Origin: Asanoa ferruginea
GTDB lineage: Bacteria; Actinomycetota; Actinomycetes; Mycobacteriales; Micromonosporaceae
DNA: 64,000 nucleotides
NCBI RefSeq assembly: GCF_003387075.1
Contig: NZ_QUMQ01000001.1
Coordinates: 2,604,001 to 2,668,000 of the forward strand
Direction of reading: 5' to 3'
A program made the translations under genes and the position numbers. Each line of letters begins with the position of its first letter. Positions within the stretch are counted from its first letter, which is position 1. The notes under the pieces were generated by a model. The model was not told the origin of the DNA. It saw only the letters and a program-made list of their open reading frames with translations, and searched no databases. Positions 24,906 through 33,254 of the stretch are shown piece after piece.

Positions 24906-26666
24906 ATGAAGAGAAGGTTGGTGACTGGCGTCGCCGTTGGCGTCGCAGCCGCCCTCGCGCTCGCCGCCTGTGGCGGCGGGGGCACTGATTCCAACACCGA
25001 CAGCAGCGGTGGTGGCACCACCACCACTGCCGCGTTCGATGCCGCCAACGGCAAGGTGTTCAACCCGTCCGACAAAAAGGGCGGCACCTTGAAGATGGCG
25101 ATCTCGGACTCATGGGACTCGGTCGACCCCGGCGACACCTATTACGCGTTGTCGTGGAACCTCGCCCGCCTCTACACCCGTTCGCTGACCATGTTCAAGG
25201 TCGGCCCGGGCAAGACCAGCGCCGAGCTGACCGGTGACCTCGCCGAAGGCCTGGGCGTGCCCAGCGACGGTGGCAAGACCTGGACCTACAAGCTGCGTCC
25301 GGGCCTGAAGTTCGAAGACGGCACCCCGATCACGTCGAAGGACGTCGAATACGGTGTGTCGCGCTCGCTGGAGAAGCCGACGCTGGTCAACGGCCCGACC
25401 TACTTCAACGACTTCCTCGACCTCAAGGGCTACAAGGGCCCCTACACGAGCAAGGGCCAGGACAACCCGGCGATCGACACGCCGGACGACCTGACCGTGG
25501 TCTTCCACCTCAACAAGCCCTTCGGTGGCTTCGACTACTTCGCGCAGATCCCGGCCACCGCGCCGGTCCCGGCCGCGAAGGACACGGGTGCGAAGTACAA
25601 GGAGCACGTGGTTTCCTCGGGCCCCTACAAGTTCGCGAGCTACGAGGACGGTAAGCACTTCACGCTGGTCCGCAACGACCAGTGGGACCAGGCGACCGAC
25701 CCGAACCGCAAGGCTCTCCCGGACGGTTACGACGTGACGATCGGCGCTCAGGCCGACGACATCGACAACCAGATCATCGACGGGTCGCTCGACGTCGACC
25801 TCGCCGGCACCGGTGTGCAGCCCGCGGCTCTGTCCCGCGTGCTGGGTCAGCCCGACCTCAAGGCCCGCGCCGACAACCCGCTGGCCGCGCGGCTCAACTA
25901 CACCTCGATCAACCCGAACATCGCCCCGCTGAACAACATCGAGTGCCGCAAGGCAGTCGAGTACGCGGCGGACAAGACCAGCTACCAGACCGCTTACGGC
26001 GGCCCGGAGGCTGGCGGCGAGATCGCGACCGGCCTCATGCCGCCGCAGATCCCTGGCTTCCAGAAGCTCGACGTGTTCTCGTCGGGTGCGGACAACAAGG
26101 GTGACCTCGACAAGGCCAAGGCCGCTCTGCAGGCCTGCGGTCAGCCCAACGGCTTCGAGACGAACGTCGCGTTCCGCGCCGAGCGTCCGAAGGAGAAGGC
26201 GGCCGCCGAGGCGCTTCAGCAGTCCCTCGCCCGGGTTGGCATCAAGCTCACGCTCAAGGGCTTCCCGGTTGGTGACTACTTCGCGCTGTACGCCGGCAAG
26301 CCGAGCTACCGCAACGAGAACAACCTCGGCCTGATGATCAACAGCTGGGGCGCGGACTGGAACGACGGCTTCGGCTTCCTGTCGCAGATCGTCGACGGCC
26401 GGGTCATCCGGGACACCGGTGGCTCGTCCAACCTGAGCGTCAACATCCCCGAGGTCAACACCATGATCGACGGGGCCATCGCCGAGACCGACACCGCGAA
26501 GCGTGACGCCGACTGGGGCGCCATCGACAAGCGGGTCATGGAAGAGGCGGTCATCCTGCCGGGCGTCTGGGGCAAGGCGGTGACCTTGCGCAGCAAGAAC
26601 ACCACCAACGTCTTCGTCAACGACGCGTACGGCATGTACGACTACCTGTCGATGGGCGTTCAGTAA
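24906..26666 (+). CDS. Peptide-type ABC transporter substrate-binding lipoprotein (family 5)
   Basis: The 586-residue protein has a lipoprotein signal peptide with lipobox LALAAC (lipidated Cys22) and a Gly/Ser/Thr-rich tether. The SBP_bac_5 fold starts GGTLKMAISDSWDSVDPG and includes WTYKLRPGLKFEDGTPITSKDV, the family signature. It binds an oligopeptide or similar solute outside the membrane and delivers it to the two permeases. AGGGGAG upstream of ATG supports the start. Confidence 0.93.
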   Translation: MKRRLVTGVAVGVAAALALAACGGGGTDSNTDSSGGGTTTTAAFDAANGKVFNPSDKKGGTLKMAISDSWDSVDPGDTYYALSWNLARLYTRSLTMFKVGPGKTSAELTGDLAEGLGVPSDGGKTWTYKLRPGLKFEDGTPITSKDVEYGVSRSLEKPTLVNGPTYFNDFLDLKGYKGPYTSKGQDNPAIDTPDDLTVVFHLNKPFGGFDYFAQIPATAPVPAAKDTGAKYKEHVVSSGPYKFASYEDGKHFTLVRNDQWDQATDPNRKALPDGYDVTIGAQADDIDNQIIDGSLDVDLAGTGVQPAALSRVLGQPDLKARADNPLAARLNYTSINPNIAPLNNIECRKAVEYAADKTSYQTAYGGPEAGGEIATGLMPPQIPGFQKLDVFSSGADNKGDLDKAKAALQACGQPNGFETNVAFRAERPKEKAAAEALQQSLARVGIKLTLKGFPVGDYFALYAGKPSYRNENNLGLMINSWGADWNDGFGFLSQIVDGRVIRDTGGSSNLSVNIPEVNTMIDGAIAETDTAKRDADWGAIDKRVMEEAVILPGVWGKAVTLRSKNTTNVFVNDAYGMYDYLSMGVQ

Positions 26667-26789
26667 ATCCGTTTCAGCTACAGCTACACCTCTTGGTTAG
26701 CAAGCACCCCCAAGTGAGGTAGGTGAAGGCGCGCGGCGGTCGGCCCGCCCCGGTAACACGGGGCGGGCCGGTCGCCGGAGCCGAACTCC

Positions 26790-27803
26790 GTGGTCTCGTA
26801 CATCATCAGGCGTCTGTTCGGCGCCGTGCTGACGCTGGTGATTGTCAGCATGATCACCTTCGGCATCTTCTACCTGGTGCCGCGGTGGGCTGGCGGCACG
26901 CCGGAAAGCCTGGCGTCCCGCTATGTCGGCCGCACGGCCAACGCCCAGCAGGTCGCTGAGGCGGCCCACGGGCTCGGCCTCGACAAGCCGTTCTTCACGC
27001 AGTACTGGGACTGGTTCCAGGCCATCTTCGTGGGTCGCGACTTCTCGTTCGGCGCGACACAGGCCCACTGCCCGGCGCCCTGCCTCGGCTACTCGTTCAT
27101 CGGCCGCAACCCGGTGCTGCCGGACATCCTCGACCGGCTCCCGGTCACCGCGTCCCTCGCCTTCGGCGCGGCGATCATCTGGGTGATCTTCGGCGTTGCC
27201 ACCGGTGTGCTGTCGGCACTGCGCCGGGGCAGCATCTTCGACCGGATGGCGATGGGCGTCGCCCTGGGCGGTGTCTCGCTCCCGATCTTCTGGACCGGCC
27301 TCGTCTCGCTGGTCCTCTTCAGCTACACCCTGCACTGGACCGCGCCGGGTAGCTCCTACACACCGATCGAGCAAAATCCGGGGCAATGGGCGTACGACCT
27401 GATCCTCCCGTGGATCACTTTGGCCCTGTTGTTCTCCGCGGCCTACGCCCGGCTGACCCGTGCGGGCATGCTCGAGACGATGGGTGAGGACTACATCCGC
27501 ACCGCGCGGGCCAAGGGCCTGAAGGAACACACCGTGGTGACGCGCCACGGCCTGCGGGCCGCGCTCACCCCGATCGCCACCATCTTCGGCCTCGACGTCG
27601 GCCTCCTGCTGGGCGGTGCGGTGCTCACCGAGAGCACCTTCGGCCTCCAGGGCATCGGCAAGTACGCCATCGACGCCATCTCCGCCAACGACATGCCGAA
27701 GGTGATGGGCTTCGTGCTCTTCGCGGCCGGCTTCGTCGTCATCGCAAACCTGATCGTGGACGTGGTGTACGCGGTCATCGACCCGAGGGTGAGGCTGGCC
27801 TGA
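26790..27803 (+). CDS. Peptide-type ABC transporter permease (DppB/OppB-like)
   Basis: The 337-residue permease begins VSYIIRRLFGAVLTLVIVSM, the DppB N-terminal helix pattern. Six helices are predicted, and the EAA loop is EDYIRTARAKGLKEHTVVTR. It carries an insert of about 30 residues with two Cys (AHCPAPCLGYSF) in the extracytoplasmic loop, as in many actinobacterial homologues. GTG at 26790 has GGAG 10 nt upstream. Its stop overlaps the next start by 1 bp. Confidence 0.9.
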   Translation: MVSYIIRRLFGAVLTLVIVSMITFGIFYLVPRWAGGTPESLASRYVGRTANAQQVAEAAHGLGLDKPFFTQYWDWFQAIFVGRDFSFGATQAHCPAPCLGYSFIGRNPVLPDILDRLPVTASLAFGAAIIWVIFGVATGVLSALRRGSIFDRMAMGVALGGVSLPIFWTGLVSLVLFSYTLHWTAPGSSYTPIEQNPGQWAYDLILPWITLALLFSAAYARLTRAGMLETMGEDYIRTARAKGLKEHTVVTRHGLRAALTPIATIFGLDVGLLLGGAVLTESTFGLQGIGKYAIDAISANDMPKVMGFVLFAAGFVVIANLIVDVVYAVIDPRVRLA

Positions 27804-28843
27804 TGCCTGCTCCAGATGCCTTCCTCGATGTGCGGGACCTGCGCATCCACTTCCCAACCGACGACGGCCTGGTCAGGTCTGTCGACGGTCTGAACTTCTC
27901 GCTCCAGCGCGGCAAGACGCTGGGCATCGTCGGCGAGTCGGGCTCCGGCAAGTCGGTGACCAGCCTCGGCATCCTGGGGCTGCACAACAAGCGCAACGCC
28001 CGGGTGTCCGGCGAGATCGTGCTCGACGGCACCGACATCGTCAACGCCGACCCCGAGACGGTCCGCAAGATGCGCGGCCGCCGGATGGCAATGATCTTCC
28101 AGGATCCGCTGTCGGCGATGCACCCCTATTACACGGTGGGCACGCAGATCATCGAGGCCTACCGGGTGCACAACAACGTGTCGAAGGCGGTCGCCAAGAA
28201 GCACGCCATCGACATGCTCGGGCGGGTCGGCATCCCGCAGCCGAACCGGCGGGTCGACGACTACCCGCACCAGTTCTCCGGCGGCATGCGGCAGCGCGCG
28301 ATGATCGCGATGGCGCTGTCCTGCGACCCGGAGCTGCTGATCGCCGACGAGCCGACCACCGCGCTCGACGTGACGGTGCAGGCGCAGATCCTCGACCTGA
28401 TGCGTGACCTCCAGCAGGAGTTCAACTCCGCGCTGATCATCATCACCCACGACCTGGGTGTGGTCGCCGAGCTCGCCGACGACGTGCTGGTCATGTACGG
28501 CGGCAAGTGCATCGAGTACGGCTCCGCGGTGACCATCTTCGAGGAGCCGGAACACCCGTACACCTGGGGTCTGCTCGGTTCTATGCCCCGGCTCGACCGT
28601 GGCGTGACCAAGCGGCTGTTGCCGATCAAGGGCAACCCGCCGTCGCTGATCAACGTGCCGAGCGGCTGTGCGTTCCACCCCCGATGCGCCTATGAGGCGC
28701 AGACCGGTGGGCTGGGCTCGACGCAGGTCCCGGAGCTGGTCGAGGCCGGCCGGGGCCACCTGGTGCGCTGCCACCTTCCGGTGGCGGAGCGCAAGCGGAT
28801 CTGGCAGGAGCAGGTCCGCCCGAAGTTGGAGGCAGCATCATGA
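27803..28843 (+). CDS. Peptide-type ABC transporter ATP-binding protein (DppD/OppD-like)
   Basis: The 346-residue ATPase has Walker A GESGSGKS (residues 44-51), signature [15 protein letters not shown] and Walker [14 protein letters not shown]. The C-terminal oligopeptide-transporter domain carries Cys and Pro residues ([10 protein letters not shown]) typical of this subfamily, where they can hold an Fe-S cluster. It pairs with the following ATPase to power the importer. TGATG overlap upstream and ATGA overlap downstream show translational coupling. Confidence 0.94.
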   Translation: MPAPDAFLDVRDLRIHFPTDDGLVRSVDGLNFSLQRGKTLGIVGESGSGKSVTSLGILGLHNKRNARVSGEIVLDGTDIVNADPETVRKMRGRRMAMIFQDPLSAMHPYYTVGTQIIEAYRVHNNVSKAVAKKHAIDMLGRVGIPQPNRRVDDYPHQFSGGMRQRAMIAMALSCDPELLIADEPTTALDVTVQAQILDLMRDLQQEFNSALIIITHDLGVVAELADDVLVMYGGKCIEYGSAVTIFEEPEHPYTWGLLGSMPRLDRGVTKRLLPIKGNPPSLINVPSGCAFHPRCAYEAQTGGLGSTQVPELVEAGRGHLVRCHLPVAERKRIWQEQVRPKLEAAS

Positions 28844-29913
28844 CGGAGAGCACCGCGCGGGAAAGCGTCACGACGCAGGCCCCGCAGCAAGAGGCGCTGC
28901 TCTCGGTGACCGGGTTGCAGAAGCACTTCCCGATCACCAAGGGTCTCTTCAAGCGGCAGGTCGCGGCCGTCAAGGCCGTCGACGGCATCGACTTCGAGGT
29001 GTTCAAGGGCGAGACGCTCGGCCTGGTCGGCGAGTCCGGCTGCGGCAAGAGCACGACCGGCCGCCTGATCACCCGCCTGGCCGAGCCGACCGCTGGCAAG
29101 ATCATGTTCGACGGCAAGGACATCTCGCACCTGAGCACCGGCGCGATGCGACCCTTCCGCCGTGACATGCAGATGATCTTCCAGGACCCGTTCTCGTCGC
29201 TGAACCCGCGGCACACGGTCGGCTCGATCGTCGGCGCGCCGTTCCACATCCAGGGCGTCAAGACCGAGCACGGCACCAAGCGCGCGGTGCAAGACCTGCT
29301 CAAGCTGGTGGGCCTCAACCCGGAGCACTACAACCGCTACCCGCACGAGTTCTCCGGCGGCCAGCGGCAGCGCATCGGCATCGCCCGCACGCTCGCACTC
29401 AAGCCGAAGCTGATCGTCGCCGACGAGCCGGTCTCCGCGCTCGACGTGTCGATCCAGGCCCAGGTCGTCAACCTGCTCGAAGACCTGCAGACGGAACTCG
29501 GCCTGACCTACGTGGTGATCGCACACGACCTGTCGGTCGTGCGGCACATCTCCGACCGGGTCGCGGTCATGTACCTGGGCAAGATCGTCGAGGTCGCCGA
29601 CCGGGAGACGCTCTACGCGAACCCGCGGCACCCCTACACGGTCGCGCTCATGTCGGCGGTGCCGGTGCCCAACCCGCGCCGGCGCGAGGCCAACCAGCGC
29701 GAGCGAGTGCTGCTCACCGGCGACGTGCCGAGCCCGATCGACCCGCCGACCGGTTGCCGCTTCCGCACCCGCTGCTGGAAGGCACAGGACATCTGCGCCA
29801 CCGAAGAACCGCCGTTGGTCGTGCGCCCCGGCGACGCACCCGGTCACCAGACCGCGTGCCACTTCCCGGTCGCTGATGACGAGCAGGTCGTCGGCCGCAC
29901 TAAGGCAGCTTGA
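28840..29913 (+). CDS. Peptide-type ABC transporter ATP-binding protein (DppF/OppF-like)
   Basis: The 357-residue ATPase has Walker A GESGCGKS (residues 64-71), signature [15 protein letters not shown] and Walker [14 protein letters not shown]. The C-terminal [16 protein letters not shown] motif is characteristic of OppF/DppF. It is the last gene of the importer operon; after it lies an 800-bp gene-free tract. Confidence 0.94.
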   Translation: MTESTARESVTTQAPQQEALLSVTGLQKHFPITKGLFKRQVAAVKAVDGIDFEVFKGETLGLVGESGCGKSTTGRLITRLAEPTAGKIMFDGKDISHLSTGAMRPFRRDMQMIFQDPFSSLNPRHTVGSIVGAPFHIQGVKTEHGTKRAVQDLLKLVGLNPEHYNRYPHEFSGGQRQRIGIARTLALKPKLIVADEPVSALDVSIQAQVVNLLEDLQTELGLTYVVIAHDLSVVRHISDRVAVMYLGKIVEVADRETLYANPRHPYTVALMSAVPVPNPRRREANQRERVLLTGDVPSPIDPPTGCRFRTRCWKAQDICATEEPPLVVRPGDAPGHQTACHFPVADDEQVVGRTKAA

Positions 29914-30012
29914 TCAGATAGAGCATGTCCCGGGCCCGTCGGGGGCGCGACCGTCGCTCCCGCCGGGGATCGCTCCGCCTTCGCTTCGCTTGCCAGGTCC
30001 GCGGTTGGGTTT

Positions 30013-30065
30013 GGGGCTCTGCCCCTTTCGGGGCTTTGCCCCGGACCCCACCGGGGCGCTGCCCC
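30013..30065. repeat. Three GGGGC-N3-GCCCC mini-hairpins
   Basis: GGGGCTCTGCCCC, GGGGCTTTGCCCC and GGGGCGCTGCCCC follow each other with short spacers. Each forms a 5-bp G-C stem with a 3-nt loop, possibly a composite transcription stop after the ABC operon. Confidence 0.65.
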
Positions 30066-30096
30066 GGCCCCGGCCGCTCTAAAGAGATGCCGGGAA

Positions 30097-30237
30097 GGGC
30101 GGATCTCCTCGTCGGGCTTCGCTTAGGGCACCAGGATCTGCGCATGGGGACAAGGTCGTTCGTCCAGTAGGGCGCTCCACCTTGTCCCCATGCGCAGATC
30201 CTGGTTTGTGGGCTGCGCCCGACGAGGAGATCCGCCC
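30097..30237. repeat. Large double-stem inverted repeat
   Basis: The outer arms 30097-30116 and 30218-30237 (GGGCGGATCTCCTCGTCGGG and its complement) match over 20 bp. The inner arms 30131-30156 and 30179-30204 match perfectly over 26 bp, with a 22-nt loop (30157-30178). The 13-14 nt between outer and inner arms are unpaired. No terminal duplication or transposase is visible. Confidence 0.85.
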
Positions 30238-30297
30238 TGGGGTGCGGCTTTGTCGGTGGTCCTGCTCAATGCCACGGTGGGTGCGGTTCTATAAGCC

Positions 30298-30366
30298 GCT
30301 GCCACTGCCACTGCCGCTGCCGCTGCCGCTGCCGCTGCCGCTGCCGCTGCCGCTGCCGGCTGCCGG
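30298..30366. repeat. GCCGCT hexanucleotide microsatellite
   Basis: About ten consecutive copies of CTGCCG, with CTGCCA variants at the left and CTGCCGG variants at the right. It is outside any gene and is likely variable in length. Confidence 0.8.
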
Positions 30367-30419
30367 CTGCCGGCGTCGGGCCACCTCTCCGCGTGTCGCT
30401 TGCCGCCGCGCCGGTGGCG

Positions 30420-30473
30420 GGAGATCTAGGTAAAAGGATGTCGCTTGAGCAGCATTCTTTTTCCTAGATCTCC
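30420..30473. repeat. 54-bp imperfect hairpin
   Basis: The 21-bp arms start GGAGATCTAGG and CCTAGATCTCC on either side and differ at three positions; the loop is 12 nt. It is AT-richer than its surroundings. Confidence 0.7.
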
Positions 30474-30490
30474 TGGTTCTGGCGGTGCGG

Positions 30491-30599
30491 CTTGATCATG
30501 TGTGGCGGGTCTGCACGATTCGGGGCCCGCGGGTTGATCGTGTGTGTCTGGTCTGCACGACACGCCGCGCGACGTCTTGATGGGGTGCACATGATCAAG
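30491..30599. repeat. Inverted and direct repeat unit
   Basis: CTTGATCATGTG at 30491-30502 is exactly inverted at 30588-30599. Inside, TTGATC(A/G)TGTGTG...GGTCTGCACGA occurs twice as a direct repeat about 41 bp apart. Confidence 0.65.
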
Positions 30600-30710
30600 C
30601 GGACAGGACCTGCCGGTGCTGACCAGCTGCAAACGATCACCGGACGCCGGGCAGGAGCCAAACGCTGCTCCCCAACGGACACTCCCGCCGGGCCAAGCGC
30701 AACGCGTGAG

Positions 30711-30968
30711 TTAGCCCGACGGGCGGTTGAGTAGGCCCACCGCGATCGTGTGGACCGCGTCTAGGTCGGCTGGGTCCTTCAGGGCCGCTTTGGCGCCGGT
30801 CACCGCGTACCATTCGGCCGCGTCCTTGTATTGCACGCGGAGCACCACGTTGCCGCCGGTCAGCTCCGTGCGCAGCGTCAGGTCGCCGGTGATCACGCCG
30901 ACCTCGTCGGTCATCACTCCGCCGGGGCCGGCGGTCAGGTCGGATTGCTTTGCGCTTGGATCGGCCAT
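30711..30968 (-). CDS. Small protein of unknown function coupled to the HNH lipoprotein
   Basis: The 85-residue product lacks a signal peptide. After a flexible N-terminus it shows alternating beta-like segments (GVITGDLTLRTELTGGNVVLRVQ, then DAAEWYAVTGAKAAL). It starts with TGATG overlap to the stop of the HNH gene, so translation is coupled. No family is recognised. A partner or immunity role for the nuclease is possible but purely contextual. Confidence 0.65.
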   Translation of the reverse strand: MADPSAKQSDLTAGPGGVMTDEVGVITGDLTLRTELTGGNVVLRVQYKDAAEWYAVTGAKAALKDPADLDAVHTIAVGLLNRPSG

Positions 30969-31627
30969 CAGCAGGTCTCCAGCATGTCGGCGAGCGCGTC
31001 CTTCTCGGCGCTGGTCACCGTCAGCTTCCAGTAGTGCTTGACGGCGATCCAGTCTTGCGCGTATTCGCACCAGAAGTCGCGGTTGCTCGGCTTCCAGAGC
31101 GACGGATCCTGGTCACCCTTTGCCCGGTTGCTGTTGAGCGAAACCGCGAAGAGTTGGGGCCGGGTCAGGTCGTTGGCGAAGTCGCCGCGCTTCTTGTCGT
31201 CCCAGTCGTCGGCACCTGAGCGCCAGGCGTTGGCGAGCGGCACCATGTGGTCGATATCCAGATCGGCGGGGTCGGTCAGCGTCTTGTTGTCGTAGACGCT
31301 GTGCCACCGGCCACCGACCACGTTGCACCCGCTGAGTTCGACGCCGGTGCCATCGCGTTGCAGGACCGTGTCGCGTACGTCACAGTTCTTGCCGGCCTTG
31401 CGCCAGTGCGGGAAGTGCTCCCGGCTGTAGCCGCTCATCGACCCCGACCGGGCAATGGCCAACTGGTCGAGCAGACGGGTGGATTCGGTGGCAGAAGCGC
31501 TGCTTTCGCTGGTTCGTGGGGTGGCCGAGCTCCCGGTCGAACCGGGGTCAACCGGGACGCAACCGGCGACGCTCGTGAGGACCGCGACGGCGGCAAGAAC
31601 ATTGACGAAGATGCCAGGGGTACGCAC
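30968..31627 (-). CDS. HNH-family (DUF1524/GmrSD-type) nuclease-like lipoprotein
   Basis: The 219-residue protein has a lipoprotein signal (lipobox SVAGC, Cys23) and a Ser/Thr-rich tether. The nuclease-like core contains LDIDHMVPLANAWRSGA (the DHxxP motif of DUF1524), NDLTRPQLFAVSLNSNRAKG and PSNRDFWCEYAQDW, the full set of this HNH group. It should be anchored outside the membrane, where it may degrade extracellular DNA. The GTG start is the only one before the signal peptide. It is followed by a coupled small gene and is divergent from the MFS transporter. Confidence 0.87.
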   Translation of the reverse strand: MRTPGIFVNVLAAVAVLTSVAGCVPVDPGSTGSSATPRTSESSASATESTRLLDQLAIARSGSMSGYSREHFPHWRKAGKNCDVRDTVLQRDGTGVELSGCNVVGGRWHSVYDNKTLTDPADLDIDHMVPLANAWRSGADDWDDKKRGDFANDLTRPQLFAVSLNSNRAKGDQDPSLWKPSNRDFWCEYAQDWIAVKHYWKLTVTSAEKDALADMLETC

Positions 31628-31724
31628 GACCTAAGCGTGCGCCCTGCCGACCACAGTGGCCAGAACCGCCGATCCTTTCGGCGATTCAGTGGTAGTCCGG
31701 CACCGCGCGGGGCAGATTGGGCAG

Positions 31725-33212
31725 ATGACCATGCCCACCCCTCTCCGCTTGAAGTCGGCGGCCGGTCGAGGCGTGCTGTTCGCCACCATCCTCGCTTCCG
31801 GGATGGCGTTCCTGGACGGCACCATCGTCAACGTCGCGTTGCCGCACATCGGGGAAGACCTGGGCTCGACCGTCGCGGGTCTGCAATGGACGGTCAACGG
31901 CTATCTGCTCACCCTCGCGGCGTTTGTGCTGCTCGGCGGCTCGCTCGGCGACCGGCTCGGGCGCCGGAAGATCTTCGTGATCGGCATTGTCTGGTTCACC
32001 GTCGCGTCGGTGCTGTGCGCGGCGGCGCCGACCATCGGCGCGCTGATCGGCGCCCGTTTCCTCCAGGGCGCCGGCGCGGCCCTGCTCACGCCCGGCTCGC
32101 TCGCGATCATCCAGGCGTCGTTCCAACCCGACGACCGCGGCAAGGCGATCGGCATGTGGTCGGGCTTCTCCGGCATCTCCACCGCGCTCGGCCCATTCGT
32201 CGGTGGCTACCTGATCGACGCGCTCTCCTGGCGCTGGGCGTTCCTGATCAACGTGCCGCTCGCGGTGCTCGCCCTGCTCGCGGCGTTCCGCTGGATCCCG
32301 GAGAGCCGCGCGCCGAAGGAGGCCACCCGGTTCGACGCGACGGGCGCGGCCCTGGCCGCACTCGCGCTGGCGGGCATCACGTTCGCGCTGATCGAGGGGC
32401 CCGACGACGGCTGGGGCTCGCCGGTGGTGGTCGGCGCGATCGGCATCGGGGTGGCCTGCGCGATCGGCTTCGTGCTGGTCGAACGGCACAAGGGCGACGG
32501 CGCCATGACGCCGCCTTCGCTGTTCCGCAGCCGGATCTTCACGGTGCTCAACATCTACACCGTCCTGGTGTACGCCGCCCTCAGCGGCCAGAGCTTCTTC
32601 CTCGCCGTGACCCTGCAGAACGTCGCCGGCTACGACGCCCTGCAGACCGGACTCGCCACCCTGCCGGCCACCGGGCTGATGCTGTTGCTCTCGGCCCGCT
32701 CGGGCGCCCTGGCCACCCGGATCGGCGTGCGCTGGCAGCTCACCGTCGGCCCGGTGATCGCCGGGGTCGGGATGCTGCTGCTGCGCGGGATCGGCCCGAA
32801 CGCCGACTATGTCACCGACGTACTCCCTGGTGTGCTGCTCTTCGGTCTGGGCCTGACCACCCTGGTGGCGCCGCTGACCACCGCCGTGCTCGCCGCGGTC
32901 GACATGCGGCATTCCGGCATCGCCAGCGGAGTCAACAACGCGTCGGCCCGGGCCGGTGCGCTGGTCGCGATCGCCGCGCTGCCGCTGCTGGTCGGCCTGA
33001 CCGGCGAGGCCTACCAGGTGCCGGCCGAACTGACCTCGGCGTTCCGCTCGGCGATGCTCTGGTGCGCCGGCCTGATGGGTGCCGGCGCGCTCCTGGCGCT
33101 GGTCTTCTGCGTCGGGCTGCCCAAGGTGCTCTGGCACCGAGCGGTGACGACGATGACCACGGCAACGCATTCAGTGCACCCGGTGCACCCGGTGCGGGAG
33201 AGCGACGCCTGA
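31725..33212 (+). CDS. MFS exporter, DHA2 (EmrB/QacA) family
   Basis: The 495-residue membrane protein shows about 14 helices. Motif D1 is LDGTIVNVALP (residues 30-40) and motif A is GGSLGDRLGRRK (71-82), with GPFVGGYLI of motif C. These mark proton-driven drug exporters. The substrate is unknown. ATG at 31725 directly precedes the first helix region; the frame extends to 31656 without a ribosome binding site. No neighbouring regulator is seen. Confidence 0.88.
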   Translation: MTMPTPLRLKSAAGRGVLFATILASGMAFLDGTIVNVALPHIGEDLGSTVAGLQWTVNGYLLTLAAFVLLGGSLGDRLGRRKIFVIGIVWFTVASVLCAAAPTIGALIGARFLQGAGAALLTPGSLAIIQASFQPDDRGKAIGMWSGFSGISTALGPFVGGYLIDALSWRWAFLINVPLAVLALLAAFRWIPESRAPKEATRFDATGAALAALALAGITFALIEGPDDGWGSPVVVGAIGIGVACAIGFVLVERHKGDGAMTPPSLFRSRIFTVLNIYTVLVYAALSGQSFFLAVTLQNVAGYDALQTGLATLPATGLMLLLSARSGALATRIGVRWQLTVGPVIAGVGMLLLRGIGPNADYVTDVLPGVLLFGLGLTTLVAPLTTAVLAAVDMRHSGIASGVNNASARAGALVAIAALPLLVGLTGEAYQVPAELTSAFRSAMLWCAGLMGAGALLALVFCVGLPKVLWHRAVTTMTTATHSVHPVHPVRESDA

Positions 33213-33242
33213 ACAGGGGCTGCGCGTAGGTGATCTTCAAAC

Positions 33243-33248
33243 TATGCT
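33243..33248 (+). promoter_or_regulatory. Leaderless -10 box, first fascin-like gene
   Basis: TATGCT ends 6 nt before GTG 33255. GGTGATCTT starts 14 bp upstream of the box, as it does at the second paralogue. Confidence 0.55.
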
Positions 33249-33254
33249 CCGCCG

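Larger units (their letters stand above)
29914..30710. other. Gene-free 800-bp structured tract
   Basis: No credible gene is present. The tract contains, in order, three GGGGC-N3-GCCCC mini-hairpins, a 141-bp double-stem inverted repeat, a GCCGCT hexanucleotide run, a 54-bp AT-richer hairpin and a 109-bp inverted/direct repeat. Short frames through it are shadows of these repeats. Confidence 0.7.

Noticed and set aside
30097-30237. Insertion sequence remnant
   Set aside because: No transposase-derived frame and no clear target-site duplication; reported only as an inverted repeat.
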